Positions 55,397-64,000 of a stretch of 64,000 nt of DNA are shown here, in pieces. Position numbers and translations under genes: made by a program. The notes beneath the pieces are model-generated. The model saw nothing but the letters and a program-made list of their open reading frames with translations. It was not told where the DNA came from and ran no database searches. The DNA is from Candidatus Polarisedimenticolaceae bacterium (GTDB lineage Bacteria; Acidobacteriota; Polarisedimenticolia; Polarisedimenticolales; DASRJG01): the NCBI GenBank assembly GCA_036275915.1, contig DASUCV010000011.1, positions 248,001 to 312,000 of the forward strand. Direction: 5' to 3'. The stretch's first letter is position 1; the number at the start of each line of letters is the position of its first letter.

Positions 55397-56589
55397 CCTC
55401 CCAGAGACGCCTCGTCATGATTCCGGGGCCGATCGAGATCTCTCCCGGCGTGCGCGAGGCGTTCTCCGTGCCGCCGCCCGGTCACACCTCGCCCGAAGTC
55501 ATCGAGACGTTCGGCGCGTCGCTCGAGATGATGCGGCGCGTCTGGATCGCGGCCCCCGGAGCGCAGCCGTTCGTCATTCCCGGATCCGGCACGACGACGA
55601 TGGAGATGGCGGTCGCGAACCTCGTCGAGCCCGGCGATGCCGTCGTCGTCGTGAACACCGGGTTCTTCTCCGACCGGATGGTCGACATGCTGCGCCGCGC
55701 CGGCGCCGAAGTCGTCGATCTCACCGCCGTCCCCGGCGACGTCCCTCACGCCAGCCGCGCCGAGGGCGCCTGCGAAGATCTCGTGCGCTCCGGCCGCAGG
55801 CCCAAGGCGATCTTCGCCACCCACGTCGACACCTCGACCGGCGTCCGCTGCGACCCCAAGCCCCTCGCCGCGATCGCGCGCGAGCACGGCGCGCTCTCGA
55901 TCTTCGACGGCGTCTGCGCCACCGCCGCCGAGCGCTTCGAGATGGAGACGTGGGGCGCCGACGTCTACCTCACTGCTTCCCAGAAGGCGATCGGCCTCCC
56001 GCCCGGACTCGCGCTCCTCGTCGTCACGGAGCGTGCGCTCGAGGCTCGCGAGGCGCGCAGGGCGCCGGTTCCGCTCTCGCTCGATTGGCACTCGTGGCGA
56101 CCGGTCATGCAGGCGTACGAGGCGCGGAAGCCTTCGTACTTCGCGACACCGCCGACCAACCTCATCCTGGCGCTCGAGGTGGGACTGCGCGAGATCCTGG
56201 CCGAAGGGATGAACGCGCGGTTCGCGCTCCACGAGCGCGGGGCCGGTGCGATGCGCGCGGCCTTCGCGGCGCTCGGCCTTCGCGGTGTGCCCGCGAAGGC
56301 GAGCTACGCCGCGCACACACTCTCGGCGCTCCGCTTCCCCTCAGGTGTCGATGCCGGGCTCGTCGGCAAGATCGCGGAGCGCGGCGTGGTCGTCGCGGGC
56401 GGACTTCACCCCGCGATCAAGGCGGAGTACTTCCGCATCGGACACATGGGCTACGCGCTGACGCGCCCCGACATGCTCATGCGGACGATTGAAGCCGTGG
56501 GAAGCGCGCTTGAGGCCTGCAACCACCCCGCCGACACCGCGGGCGCGGTGAAGGCGATGCTGATGGAGCTGCAGGCCCCCGTGTCTTAG
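55393..56589 (+). CDS. Class V aminotransferase, alanine/serine-glyoxylate type
   Basis: PLP enzyme of 398 residues. Family motifs are MIPGPIEISPGVREAF, PGHTSPEVIE, VIPGSGTTTMEMAVANLV, THVDTSTGVRCD, SIFDGVCATAAERFEM and the PLP-binding lysine in TASQKAIGLPPGLAL. The pattern fits AGXT/serine-pyruvate transaminases that convert glyoxylate to glycine, although phosphonate or purine-related members look similar. It is co-translated with the DUF4126 gene (ATGA), and its TAG overlaps the stop of the small peptide gene on the other strand by 3 nt. Confidence 0.92.
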   Translation: MTSQRRLVMIPGPIEISPGVREAFSVPPPGHTSPEVIETFGASLEMMRRVWIAAPGAQPFVIPGSGTTTMEMAVANLVEPGDAVVVVNTGFFSDRMVDMLRRAGAEVVDLTAVPGDVPHASRAEGACEDLVRSGRRPKAIFATHVDTSTGVRCDPKPLAAIAREHGALSIFDGVCATAAERFEMETWGADVYLTASQKAIGLPPGLALLVVTERALEAREARRAPVPLSLDWHSWRPVMQAYEARKPSYFATPPTNLILALEVGLREILAEGMNARFALHERGAGAMRAAFAALGLRGVPAKASYAAHTLSALRFPSGVDAGLVGKIAERGVVVAGGLHPAIKAEYFRIGHMGYALTRPDMLMRTIEAVGSALEACNHPADTAGAVKAMLMELQAPVS

Positions 56590-56720
56590 TCGTTGATCGG
56601 CGTCACGAGCACCGGGCAGGTGCAAAGGCGCGACGTCGACGACGAATTGCAGCTCGGCTTCGTGCGGTTTTCGATCTCCTCGACTTCGAGACGCAGACCG
56701 GCGGGCAACTTGACGCTCAT
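56586..56720 (-). CDS. 44-residue Cys/Ser/Thr-rich small peptide with strong Shine-Dalgarno
   Basis: A 44-codon frame starts with ATG at 56720, preceded by GGAGGACTCACC, a near-perfect ribosome-binding site at normal spacing. The first half is charged and helical (MSVKLPAGLRLEVEEIENRT). The second half is a Cys/Ser/Thr-rich stretch (SCNSSSTSRLCTCPVLV, Cys24, Cys33, Cys35) ending in ND. A leader-like half followed by a Cys/Ser/Thr core is the layout of ribosomally made modified peptides, but no modifying enzyme is nearby. It may instead bind a metal with its CxC pair. It is convergent with the aminotransferase gene. Function is unknown, and coding is inferred from the ribosome-binding site. 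Confidence 0.55.
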   Translation of the reverse strand: MSVKLPAGLRLEVEEIENRTKPSCNSSSTSRLCTCPVLVTPIND

Positions 56721-56820
56721 GGTGAGTCCTCCAGCCGTACTTGCTACTGCGGACCGAAAGAAGCGTCAAGAGGATTCCGAGAGAGGCATAGAATCCGACA
56801 AGTTCTGGTGAAGAGATGTC

Positions 56821-57010
56821 ATGTCGAGTCTCGCTCTGGCGGCACTGCTCTCGCTCTGCCTCGGAGGTGTGGCAGGAACGGATGCGACGACATGGGCGAC
56901 GATCCAGGCGTCGATCGCGGCGACCGAAGCCCGAGATGCGTGACGCCGTCTTCAAGACGGCGGAAATCGTCGTGGATGACGTCGGGGTCGTGGTCATTGA
57001 CTGCGAGTAG
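56821..57010 (+). pseudogene. Short secreted-protein gene interrupted by a probable frameshift
   Basis: The frame from ATG 56821 encodes a clean signal peptide (MSSLALAALLSLCLGGVAG) and then TDATTWATIQASIAATEARDA, ending at TGA 56941-56943. A second frame that overlaps it at the same place continues MRDAVFKTAEIVVDDVGVV and ends at 57010. Joining the two by a one-base shift near 56938 gives one exported protein of ~62 residues. Either the gene is broken, a sequencing indel is present, or the two are separate tiny genes. Confidence 0.35.
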
Positions 57011-57503
57011 GTGGATCTCGGCCGTCGGGATCGCGCTGTTGGCATTCGATGCCGACGCAGCCGCGAGACGGTTCGTGAGAACTCCCGACGTCTCTTTCAC
57101 GGAGCTCCTGCCTTACATCCGCGCTCGTGTCGTGCCCGCATTGAGTGGGGCGGAGTTTTCCCTCTTCGTCTGCACCGACGCGATCGACCGAAGCGTCGTC
57201 GCCGTGTACGACGACACTCTGGGCGAGTTCGCGTACGTCCTCGTCTACGAAACGCTGCGCGATCACCGCGGGGTTCGAAGCGCCGCAGAGAAGGAGGCGG
57301 ATTCCTTTCGATCGCGTTTGCCAGCGCTGACGGCTGAGGATCGAGCGCGTTACAAGGAAATCGTCCGCAAAGAGCTCGAGTCCGATCCGGCTTTCATGAA
57401 GCCCATCGAGTCGGCGTTCGCGAAGGCACGAGCCGAAGGAAAACTCCGATGTAGCGTGTGCGAGCACGATCCTCGGTTCCGACCCCCCGGGCTACTCCCC
57501 TAG
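56997..57503 (+). CDS. Hypothetical exported protein
   Basis: A 168-residue frame beginning with TTG at 56997, which yields a signal-peptide-like start (TASRWISAVGIALLAFDADA). The mature part is soluble and charged (FTELLPYIRARVVPAL, VVAVYDDTLGEFAYVLVYE, DRARYKEIVRKELESD) with a CSVCEHD motif near the end. The frame is open further upstream to 56808, but that section has no coding character. The TTG lies within the end of the preceding short frame. No family recognised. Confidence 0.5.
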   Translation: MTASRWISAVGIALLAFDADAAARRFVRTPDVSFTELLPYIRARVVPALSGAEFSLFVCTDAIDRSVVAVYDDTLGEFAYVLVYETLRDHRGVRSAAEKEADSFRSRLPALTAEDRARYKEIVRKELESDPAFMKPIESAFAKARAEGKLRCSVCEHDPRFRPPGLLP

Positions 57504-57561
57504 ATTTGGCACGGAGATCCGATGCGCGTGTTCTCAGAGAATCGCCGAGCGGCGACGTAAG

Positions 57562-57693
57562 ATGCTGCGAAGGATGCGAGTCAAGAACTTCGTCGGTCTC
57601 TGCCTCTTGACCGCTGCAGGCCAGGCGGCAGCAGCAGCCGGAAATGACGTGCATGTCGGCGAATGTTCGGTCGAAGTGCACGTCAACCCGTGA
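57562..57693 (+). CDS. 43-residue exported mini-peptide
   Basis: Small frame of 43 codons from ATG 57562. It has a textbook signal peptide: basic MLRRMRVKN, hydrophobic FVGLCLLTAAGQAAAAAG, then a mature part of ~16 residues with one cysteine (NDVHVGECSVEVHVNP). The stop lies 8 nt before the MBL-like gene, so it may be co-transcribed. Coding is inferred from the signal peptide only. The region 57504-57561 before it shows nothing recognisable. Confidence 0.4.
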   Translation: MLRRMRVKNFVGLCLLTAAGQAAAAAGNDVHVGECSVEVHVNP

Positions 57694-57701
57694 GGGCTCC
57701 G

Positions 57702-58394
57702 ATGCATGTTCAGAAGATCGCCGAAGGCTTTTGGCGTTGGACGGTCCCGCATCCGGACTGGAAGCCCGAGTTCGACAGGCCGGGTGGCGGCGGGTGGGCC
57801 GAGGTCGTCGGCTGCGTCTACGCGGAGATCGAAGGCCGCGTCGTGCTCATCGATCCGCTTCTTCCGCCCGAGGCCGATCGGTCCAAGTTCTGGGACGCGC
57901 TCGACCGTGACGTGGCGCGCGCCCGCGGCCGTGCCCTCATCCTGATCGGCTCCGTCGATCACGGGCGCAGCGCGGACGAGATCGCGACGCGCTACCGGGG
58001 TGAGGTGATCGGCGACCCCGCGATCCGCGACAACGTGTCGTGCGAGCTCCAGGCGACCTTCGACGAGATTCGGCTTCCGCGAGGCGTCGTCGCGCTCCCT
58101 GTCGTCGGCATGTCGCCAGGCGAGCGCGCGTTCTGGCTCGAGCCCTGGAAGGCCGCGGTCTTCGCCGACGCGGTGATCGGGACCGGCAACGGCCATGTGC
58201 GCGTCGCGCCGCCCTCGTGGGGGATCAAGACCGAAGCCGGCCGCGCGACCTACGAGAACGGCTTCCGCGCCTCGCTCCGGGCGATCGCGGACCTCCGCCC
58301 CGAGATCCTCCTTCCGTCCCACGGCGAGCCGGTGTTGACGGCGGGCGCCGCCTCTCTCGACGACGCATTGAACGGCCCGGCCTGGGGCGAATAG
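57702..58394 (+). CDS. Metallo-beta-lactamase-fold-like protein with degenerate metal site
   Basis: Protein of 230 residues with MBL-fold layout: N-terminal strands (QKIAEGFWRWTVPHP), CVYAEIEGRVVLIDPLLP, a strand ending in ALILIGSVDHGRSADEIA, and late LLPSHGEPV. In active members the loop after ALILI is THxHxDH. Here only the DH survives (SVDHG), so both first histidines are missing, and catalysis by the usual two-metal mechanism is doubtful. The start MHVQKIAEG is chosen over an ATG at 57663 that lies in the mini-peptide gene. Confidence 0.7.
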   Translation: MHVQKIAEGFWRWTVPHPDWKPEFDRPGGGGWAEVVGCVYAEIEGRVVLIDPLLPPEADRSKFWDALDRDVARARGRALILIGSVDHGRSADEIATRYRGEVIGDPAIRDNVSCELQATFDEIRLPRGVVALPVVGMSPGERAFWLEPWKAAVFADAVIGTGNGHVRVAPPSWGIKTEAGRATYENGFRASLRAIADLRPEILLPSHGEPVLTAGAASLDDALNGPAWGE

Positions 58395-58477
58395 AAAAAG
58401 ACGCCAAGCCCTCTGAATTTGCCCCCATTTGCTAGGATGCTGTGTTCTCTTGGGGATAGCTGCACTAGAGGGTTTTT

Positions 58478-60568
<2,091 letters not shown>

Positions 60569-60579
60569 GAGGAGACCCC

Positions 60580-61284
60580 ATGCTGCTGAAAGAGCTGACC
60601 GACCGGAGTCCGATGCGGGTCTTCGAGAACTCGATTCACGGGGGTCTCGGCGCCGGGAACCTCGGCGTCGTCGTCGCCCGCCACGGGATGGGCAAGACCG
60701 CATTCCTCGTCGACATCGCGCTCGACGACCTCATGCGCGGCCGGCGCGTGCTCCACGTCACGATCGGGCGCACGATCGAGCACGTGCGCGAGTACTACGA
60801 CGAGATCTTCCACGACCTCGCGGAGGCGAGCGCCCTCGAGGACGTCCACGAGGTCCGGCGCGAGATCGAGAGCCATCGCCACATCAAGGCCTATCTCAAG
60901 GACACCTTCTCGGTCGAACACCTGCGCGCGCACATCGCGATGCTGCGCGAGACCATGGGGTTCGTGCCGGTCGCCGTCGTCATGGACGGCTATGACTTCG
61001 CCGCGGCGACGGGCGATGAGCTCGCCGAGCTGCGCCGGATCGCCGAGACCTTGAAGGCGGAATTCTGGATGGCCGCCCACACGCACCACACCGACCCGCG
61101 CGACGCGCGCGGCATCCCCGAGCCTGTGGCGCACCTGGCGAACGAGCTCGCGGTGATCGTCTACTTCGCGCACGACGGCCGCGCGGTGCACCTGAACGTC
61201 CTCAAGGATCACGACAACCCGGACGTCTCGCAGCTCTCGCTCGTCATGGATCCGACGACGATGCTTCTGCGGCAGGAAGGCTGA
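60580..61284 (+). CDS. RecA/KaiC-like P-loop ATPase, EF-G partner gene
   Basis: Cytoplasmic protein of 234 residues. Walker A ARHGMGKT (33-40) follows GGLGAGNLGVV; Walker B is likely PVAVVMDGYDF, and AHTHHTDPRD resembles a sensor strand. The organisation is that of DnaB/RadA/KaiC single-domain ATPases, with no DNA-binding extension. A perfect AGGAGGAG precedes the ATG, 11 nt after the EF-G stop, so they form an operon. Its role is unknown; a link to translation or ribosome recycling is inferred from position only. Confidence 0.75.
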   Translation: MLLKELTDRSPMRVFENSIHGGLGAGNLGVVVARHGMGKTAFLVDIALDDLMRGRRVLHVTIGRTIEHVREYYDEIFHDLAEASALEDVHEVRREIESHRHIKAYLKDTFSVEHLRAHIAMLRETMGFVPVAVVMDGYDFAAATGDELAELRRIAETLKAEFWMAAHTHHTDPRDARGIPEPVAHLANELAVIVYFAHDGRAVHLNVLKDHDNPDVSQLSLVMDPTTMLLRQEG

Positions 61285-61373
61285 GGAAATCAGGGGACAG
61301 CTATCGAATTTCCAGAGGGGACAGCTTCCGAAACTCTGCACTTCGAGTTTCGGAAGCTGTCCCCTGATTTCCT
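61284..61373. repeat. REP-like GGGGAC palindrome, copy 5: nested inverted repeats between convergent genes
   Basis: Outer arms aggaaatcaggggacagct (61284-61302) and agctgtcccctgatttcct (61355-61373) are perfect complements. Inside, ggggacagcttccgaaactc (61317-61336) pairs perfectly with its complement at 61345-61364 around an 8-nt loop. The right GGGGACAGC arm can pair with either left arm, so two alternative hairpins exist. The outer arms contain bases of the TGA stop of the ATPase gene and the TAG stop of the FKBP gene. Likely a bidirectional terminator. Confidence 0.85.
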
Positions 61374-62109
61374 ACTTCACGATTTCGAGCAGCTCGAGGT
61401 CGAACACCAGCGCCGCACCCGGCGGGATGTCGGGACCGTGCCCGTCGTCGCCGTACGCGAGATCGGACGGGCAGTAAAGCTTCACCTTTCCGCCCGGCTT
61501 CATGTACTCGAGCGCGTCGCACCAGCACTTGACGAGGTTGCTCGGGTCAATCCGGAAGGTCGACGGGCCACCGTGCTTTTCGGAGGAGTCGAACTCTTTC
61601 CCGTCGATCGTCGTTCCCCTGTAGTTCACCTTGACGTTGTCGCCGGCAACGGGCCCGGTGCCCTTGCCTTCGGTGATCGTCTCGATGAGCTCGCCCGCGG
61701 GGAGCTTCTTCACGCTCTCTTTCGCGGCGATCTTGTCGAGGAACTCCTTCGACTTCTTCTTCTCGGCGGCGGCGGTCACGGACTTGTTCGCCGCGAAGCG
61801 CTCCGTCGCGATCGCTTGCACCTTGGGCAAATACGTCTGGAGATCCACCTTCGGTGCGGTTCCCAAGGCCCCGTCCGCAAGGCCGGCCTGGATCATCGCC
61901 ACCTCGGAGGGTTTGCACCCGAAGTTCTGGAGCTGCCCGCGCTGGGCCAGGAAGAGGCCGAGCGCGTAGAACGTCTTCTCCTCTTCGGACTTGGGATCGC
62001 CGGGGGCGCTGCTCGCGCCCGCAGGCTTCGGCGCGGGGGCGGGATCCGCGGCGGCGACCCATCCGGCGGCGAGCCCCGCGAGGACGAACGGCACGACGAG
62101 GCGTCTCAT
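61372..62109 (-). CDS. FKBP-type peptidyl-prolyl cis-trans isomerase, exported
   Basis: Periplasmic folding catalyst of 245 residues. Signal peptide MRRLVVPFVLAGLAAGWVAA, then a Pro/Ala linker, an N-terminal helical dimerisation domain (about 50-130, EEEKTFYALGLFLAQRGQL) as in FkpA/Mip, and the FKBP domain (VKVNYRGTTIDGKEFDSS, KCWCDALEYMKPGGKVKLYCPSDLAYGD, IPPGAALVFDLELLEI). A CWC replaces the usual GWxEA segment, which is unusual. AAGGAGAC precedes the ATG at 62109. The stop touches REP-like copy 5. Confidence 0.93.
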   Translation of the reverse strand: MRRLVVPFVLAGLAAGWVAAADPAPAPKPAGASSAPGDPKSEEEKTFYALGLFLAQRGQLQNFGCKPSEVAMIQAGLADGALGTAPKVDLQTYLPKVQAIATERFAANKSVTAAAEKKKSKEFLDKIAAKESVKKLPAGELIETITEGKGTGPVAGDNVKVNYRGTTIDGKEFDSSEKHGGPSTFRIDPSNLVKCWCDALEYMKPGGKVKLYCPSDLAYGDDGHGPDIPPGAALVFDLELLEIVK

Positions 62110-62136
62110 GCTGTCTCCTTGAAGTCGTGACACGAG

Positions 62137-62541
62137 CTAGTTGATGGCGTAGGGCTCGTGCAGGGAAAACGGTGCGATCGTGATGTCGAAGTGATCGCCT
62201 CCGGGTGTGACCATCTGGTAGCTGCCCTGCATGACCCCGAACGGCGTTTGCAGCGGACATGCGGAGGTGTACTCGAACGATTGCCCCGGGTTCAAGATCG
62301 GCTGCTGGCCGACGACGCCCGGACCGCGAACCTCTTCGACCTTCCCGTCGCCGTCGGTGATGATCCAGTGGCGGCTCAGGAGCTGGATCGTCTTGTCGCT
62401 CTCGTTCGCGATCTTGATCGTGTAGGCGAAGAACCACTCGCCGTCGCCCGGGTTCGAGCGCTCCGGGATGAAACGCGCGCGCACCGCGACACGGACGCCG
62501 CTCGTGATCGCCTCGGAAGTCGATTCGGACCCGTTGCTCAT
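62137..62541 (-). CDS. apaG: ApaG domain protein
   Basis: Small Ig-like protein of 134 residues: VAVRARFIPERSNPGDGEWFFAYTIKIANES, SRHWIITDGDGKVEEVRGPGVVG, PILNPGQSFEYTSACPL and GVMQGSYQMV are the ApaG signatures. ApaG is linked to Co2+/Mg2+ homeostasis and Ap4A metabolism; the biochemical role is unclear. No Shine-Dalgarno is present, and TACAAT (complement of 62550-62555) lies 8 nt before the ATG, pointing to a leaderless message. Confidence 0.95.
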   Translation of the reverse strand: MSNGSESTSEAITSGVRVAVRARFIPERSNPGDGEWFFAYTIKIANESDKTIQLLSRHWIITDGDGKVEEVRGPGVVGQQPILNPGQSFEYTSACPLQTPFGVMQGSYQMVTPGGDHFDITIAPFSLHEPYAIN

Positions 62542-62576
62542 GTAGGCCGATTGTAGCCGGATTCCCGTGGGAAGTC

Positions 62577-63428
62577 TCAGAAGTGGTAGGCGGGGTTCTT
62601 CGGATCGAAATCGGCCGGAGTGAGCCCGACGTTCACCGCGAGATCGCGATGCTCGTAGTGCTCGTAGAGTTGGCCCTCCTGGTCGTAGAGGTCGGCCTGG
62701 AGCGGCAGGTGGAGCGCGTCGTCGACCCACAGGACGAGCCGGCCCGCGTAGAACTCTGGGACGATGACGGCGTCTCCCGGGTTCGGATGATCGGCCTGGC
62801 GCCACTGGCGCGCGCGGTTCGCGTGGAGGATGACGTACATGTCCTGACCCGTCGCGCGCGCGACGTCCCAGAGCGTCTCACCCTTCTTGAGCGTCGGGCT
62901 CGTGCCGGTTGGCGGCGTCGTCAGCTCGAGCTTCGTAGCCGGGCGTCCCCATAGCGTTTCGTGCGCGACCACCGCCCCGGTGCCGACGTTCTTCGCTTGC
63001 GCGCGGTGCGCGTTGTCGAGGACGAGGTCGACGAAGCGGACGAGGCTGACCTCCGGCACCGCGTGGTGCGCGTGCGCCATCGCGAGGGTCCCGTACGGGT
63101 CGAGGTTGAGGTTGATCGCCGGGAACGATCCGCGGTGGACCTTGATCCGGTTCTTGTTCCAGCCGGTGGCGTAGAGGACCTCCTGGCCTTCGCGCGGCCC
63201 TTCGAGCTCGCGCAGGTAAATCCGCTGCGGCCGCTGCCACTTCACGAGGAGCGTCTCTTCGGGGTCCAGCTCGGTCCCGCGCAGCTCGCGCTTGACGAGC
63301 ATCATTGTGTAGTCGTTCACGTGCGCCGCGGCGGTGCCCATCGACGCGAGCACTTCGAGCGCTTCGGGCTGCCAGCGGATCTCGGGAGCTTGCGCGGCGA
63401 GCGCGGCGGCGAGGAGGAGCGCCGTCAT
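62577..63428 (-). CDS. DUF1571 protein with inserted LysM domain, exported
   Basis: Protein of 283 residues with a short signal segment (MTALLLAAALAAQA). The DUF1571 part (NDYTMMLVKRELRGTELDPEE, LVKWQRPQRIYLREL, EGQEVLYATGWNKNRIKVH) is lipoprotein-carrier-like. A LysM module (about 180-225: LKKGETLWDVARATGQDMYVILHAN, PNPGDAVIVP) interrupts it before the last strands (GRLVLWVDDALHLPLQADLYD, DLAVNVGLTPADFD). LysM binds peptidoglycan, so this is likely a periplasmic wall-associated protein. It overlaps the esterase gene by 4 nt (ATGA). Confidence 0.85.
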   Translation of the reverse strand: MTALLLAAALAAQAPEIRWQPEALEVLASMGTAAAHVNDYTMMLVKRELRGTELDPEETLLVKWQRPQRIYLRELEGPREGQEVLYATGWNKNRIKVHRGSFPAINLNLDPYGTLAMAHAHHAVPEVSLVRFVDLVLDNAHRAQAKNVGTGAVVAHETLWGRPATKLELTTPPTGTSPTLKKGETLWDVARATGQDMYVILHANRARQWRQADHPNPGDAVIVPEFYAGRLVLWVDDALHLPLQADLYDQEGQLYEHYEHRDLAVNVGLTPADFDPKNPAYHF

Positions 63429-64000
63429 CGAGCGGCTCCCAGGACGCGCTCGACGTAGGCGACGACGTGGTCGGCCACGATCTTCTCGCCGGCGTCGTTG
63501 GGGTGGATTCCGTCGCCTTGGTTGAGGTCGGCGTGCCCGCCGACCCCGTCGAGGAGGAACGGCATCAGCTCCACGTGCTGGTCCTTGGCGACGCGTACGT
63601 AGAGGGCGGCGAACGCATCGGCGTACTCCGGTCCGTAGTTCGTCGGAATCCTCATGCCGAGGAGGAGGACGCGCGCGCCGGCCGCCTTGCCCCGGCGGAC
63701 GATCTCACGGATGTTCGCTTCGATCCGCTCGACCGGCTGTCCGCGGAACGCGTCGTTCGCGCCGAGCTCGACGACCAGGACGTCGGGCCGCTGCTTGAGG
63801 AGCCAATCGAGGCGCTCGAGGGCGCCGGTCGTCGTGTCGCCGCTGACGCCCGCGTTGACGGCGCGAATCGGCTTGCCGCGCGCCCGGAGCGCCTCCGCGA
63901 CCAGGGTCGGGAAGGCGTGATCGCCGGGGAGCCCGTACCCCGCCGTCAGGCTGTCGCCGAGGAAGATCACGAGCGGGGCATCGGTCGCGGTGGTGGCGGC
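63425..64000 (-). CDS. GDSL/SGNH-hydrolase (TesA-like arylesterase), 5'-truncated
   Basis: Serine esterase whose N-terminus lies beyond the right edge; 191 residues are visible. The four SGNH blocks are IFLGDSLTAGYG (nucleophile Ser), AGVSGDTTTGALERL (Gly), VVELGANDAFRG (Asn) and GIHPNDAGEKIVAD (Asp-x-x-His). This is the TesA/TAP arrangement of periplasmic lysophospholipase/thioesterases, so a signal peptide upstream is expected. It is co-translated with the DUF1571/LysM gene. Confidence 0.92.
   Translation of the reverse strand, partial: AATTATDAPLVIFLGDSLTAGYGLPGDHAFPTLVAEALRARGKPIRAVNAGVSGDTTTGALERLDWLLKQRPDVLVVELGANDAFRGQPVERIEANIREIVRRGKAAGARVLLLGMRIPTNYGPEYADAFAALYVRVAKDQHVELMPFLLDGVGGHADLNQGDGIHPNDAGEKIVADHVVAYVERVLGAAR

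Noticed and set aside
56593-56811. A 72-codon plus-strand frame after the aminotransferase gene
   Set aside because: It is antisense to the 44-codon peptide gene, which has a much better ribosome-binding site; its own translation is Arg/Ser-rich without features.

Overview
The window reads as chromosomal DNA of a high-GC Gram-negative bacterium. It carries an outer-membrane porin, a TonB-dependent receptor and several lipoproteins. Several traits recall Acidobacteriota (Thermoanaerobaculia-like lineages) or a neighbouring deep phylum: long secreted proteins with acidic DxDxDG metal-binding motifs, a subtilase with a WGDTAV repeat tail, secreted CHAT-TPR proteins beside TPR-bearing Ser/Thr kinases, an spd/mitochondrial-type EF-G and a selenocysteine-containing SelD. 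The phylum is an inference. No rRNA, tRNA, CRISPR array, transposase or phage gene was seen. Both ends cut genes: a dicarboxylate symporter on the left and a GDSL esterase on the right. About 55 genes are packed tightly, with many 1-4 nt stop/start overlaps, and no gene-free stretch exceeds 300 nt.

Layout. 1-4.4 kb: symporter, sigma-70 factor, hypothetical secreted protein, superoxide dismutase, M48 protease. 4.4-13.7 kb: complete potassium-uptake locus. The minus-strand operon is porin - 32-residue membrane peptide - kdpF - kdpA - kdpB - kdpC; kdpD and kdpE run divergently, and direct repeats lie between them. 13.8-21 kb: sigma-54 activator with a degenerate receiver, S8 protease, selD read through an in-frame UGA, and a large secreted propeller protein. 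20.8-27.1 kb: a signalling/proteolysis block of CPBP protease, secreted CHAT-TPR protein, transmembrane Ser/Thr kinase with outer TPRs, and a FecR-like protein. 27.1-29.4 kb: cytokinin-dehydrogenase-like flavoenzyme, SCP2-like protein and GNAT acetyltransferase. 29.5-34.3 kb: TonB receptor, periplasmic binding protein and hybrid histidine kinase. 34.4-43.8 kb: family-39-like glycosyltransferase, M20 dipeptidase, hypothetical secreted and HEAT-repeat proteins, BNR-type lipoprotein, and a prepilin with its partner. 44-58.4 kb: glutamine synthetase III, metzincin-like protease, lipoprotein, second glycosyltransferase, aconitase with inverted domain order, D-lactate-dehydrogenase-like FAD/Fe-S protein, DUF4126, class V aminotransferase, a cluster of very small genes and an MBL-like protein. 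58.5-64 kb: spd-type EF-G with a RecA-like ATPase, FKBP isomerase, ApaG, DUF1571/LysM protein and esterase.

Two features cut across the window. First, five short GGGGAC-ended palindromes of a REP-like family each abut one or two stop codons, usually between convergent genes. Second, at least eight genes lack a Shine-Dalgarno sequence and carry a TANNNT-like hexamer 6-9 nt before the start codon, which suggests leaderless transcription. Items flagged for follow-up include the selenoprotein SelD, three unlisted small genes (32, 43 and 44 residues), two probable CTG starts coupled through CTGA overlaps, a probable frameshift near 56.94 kb and the permuted aconitase.
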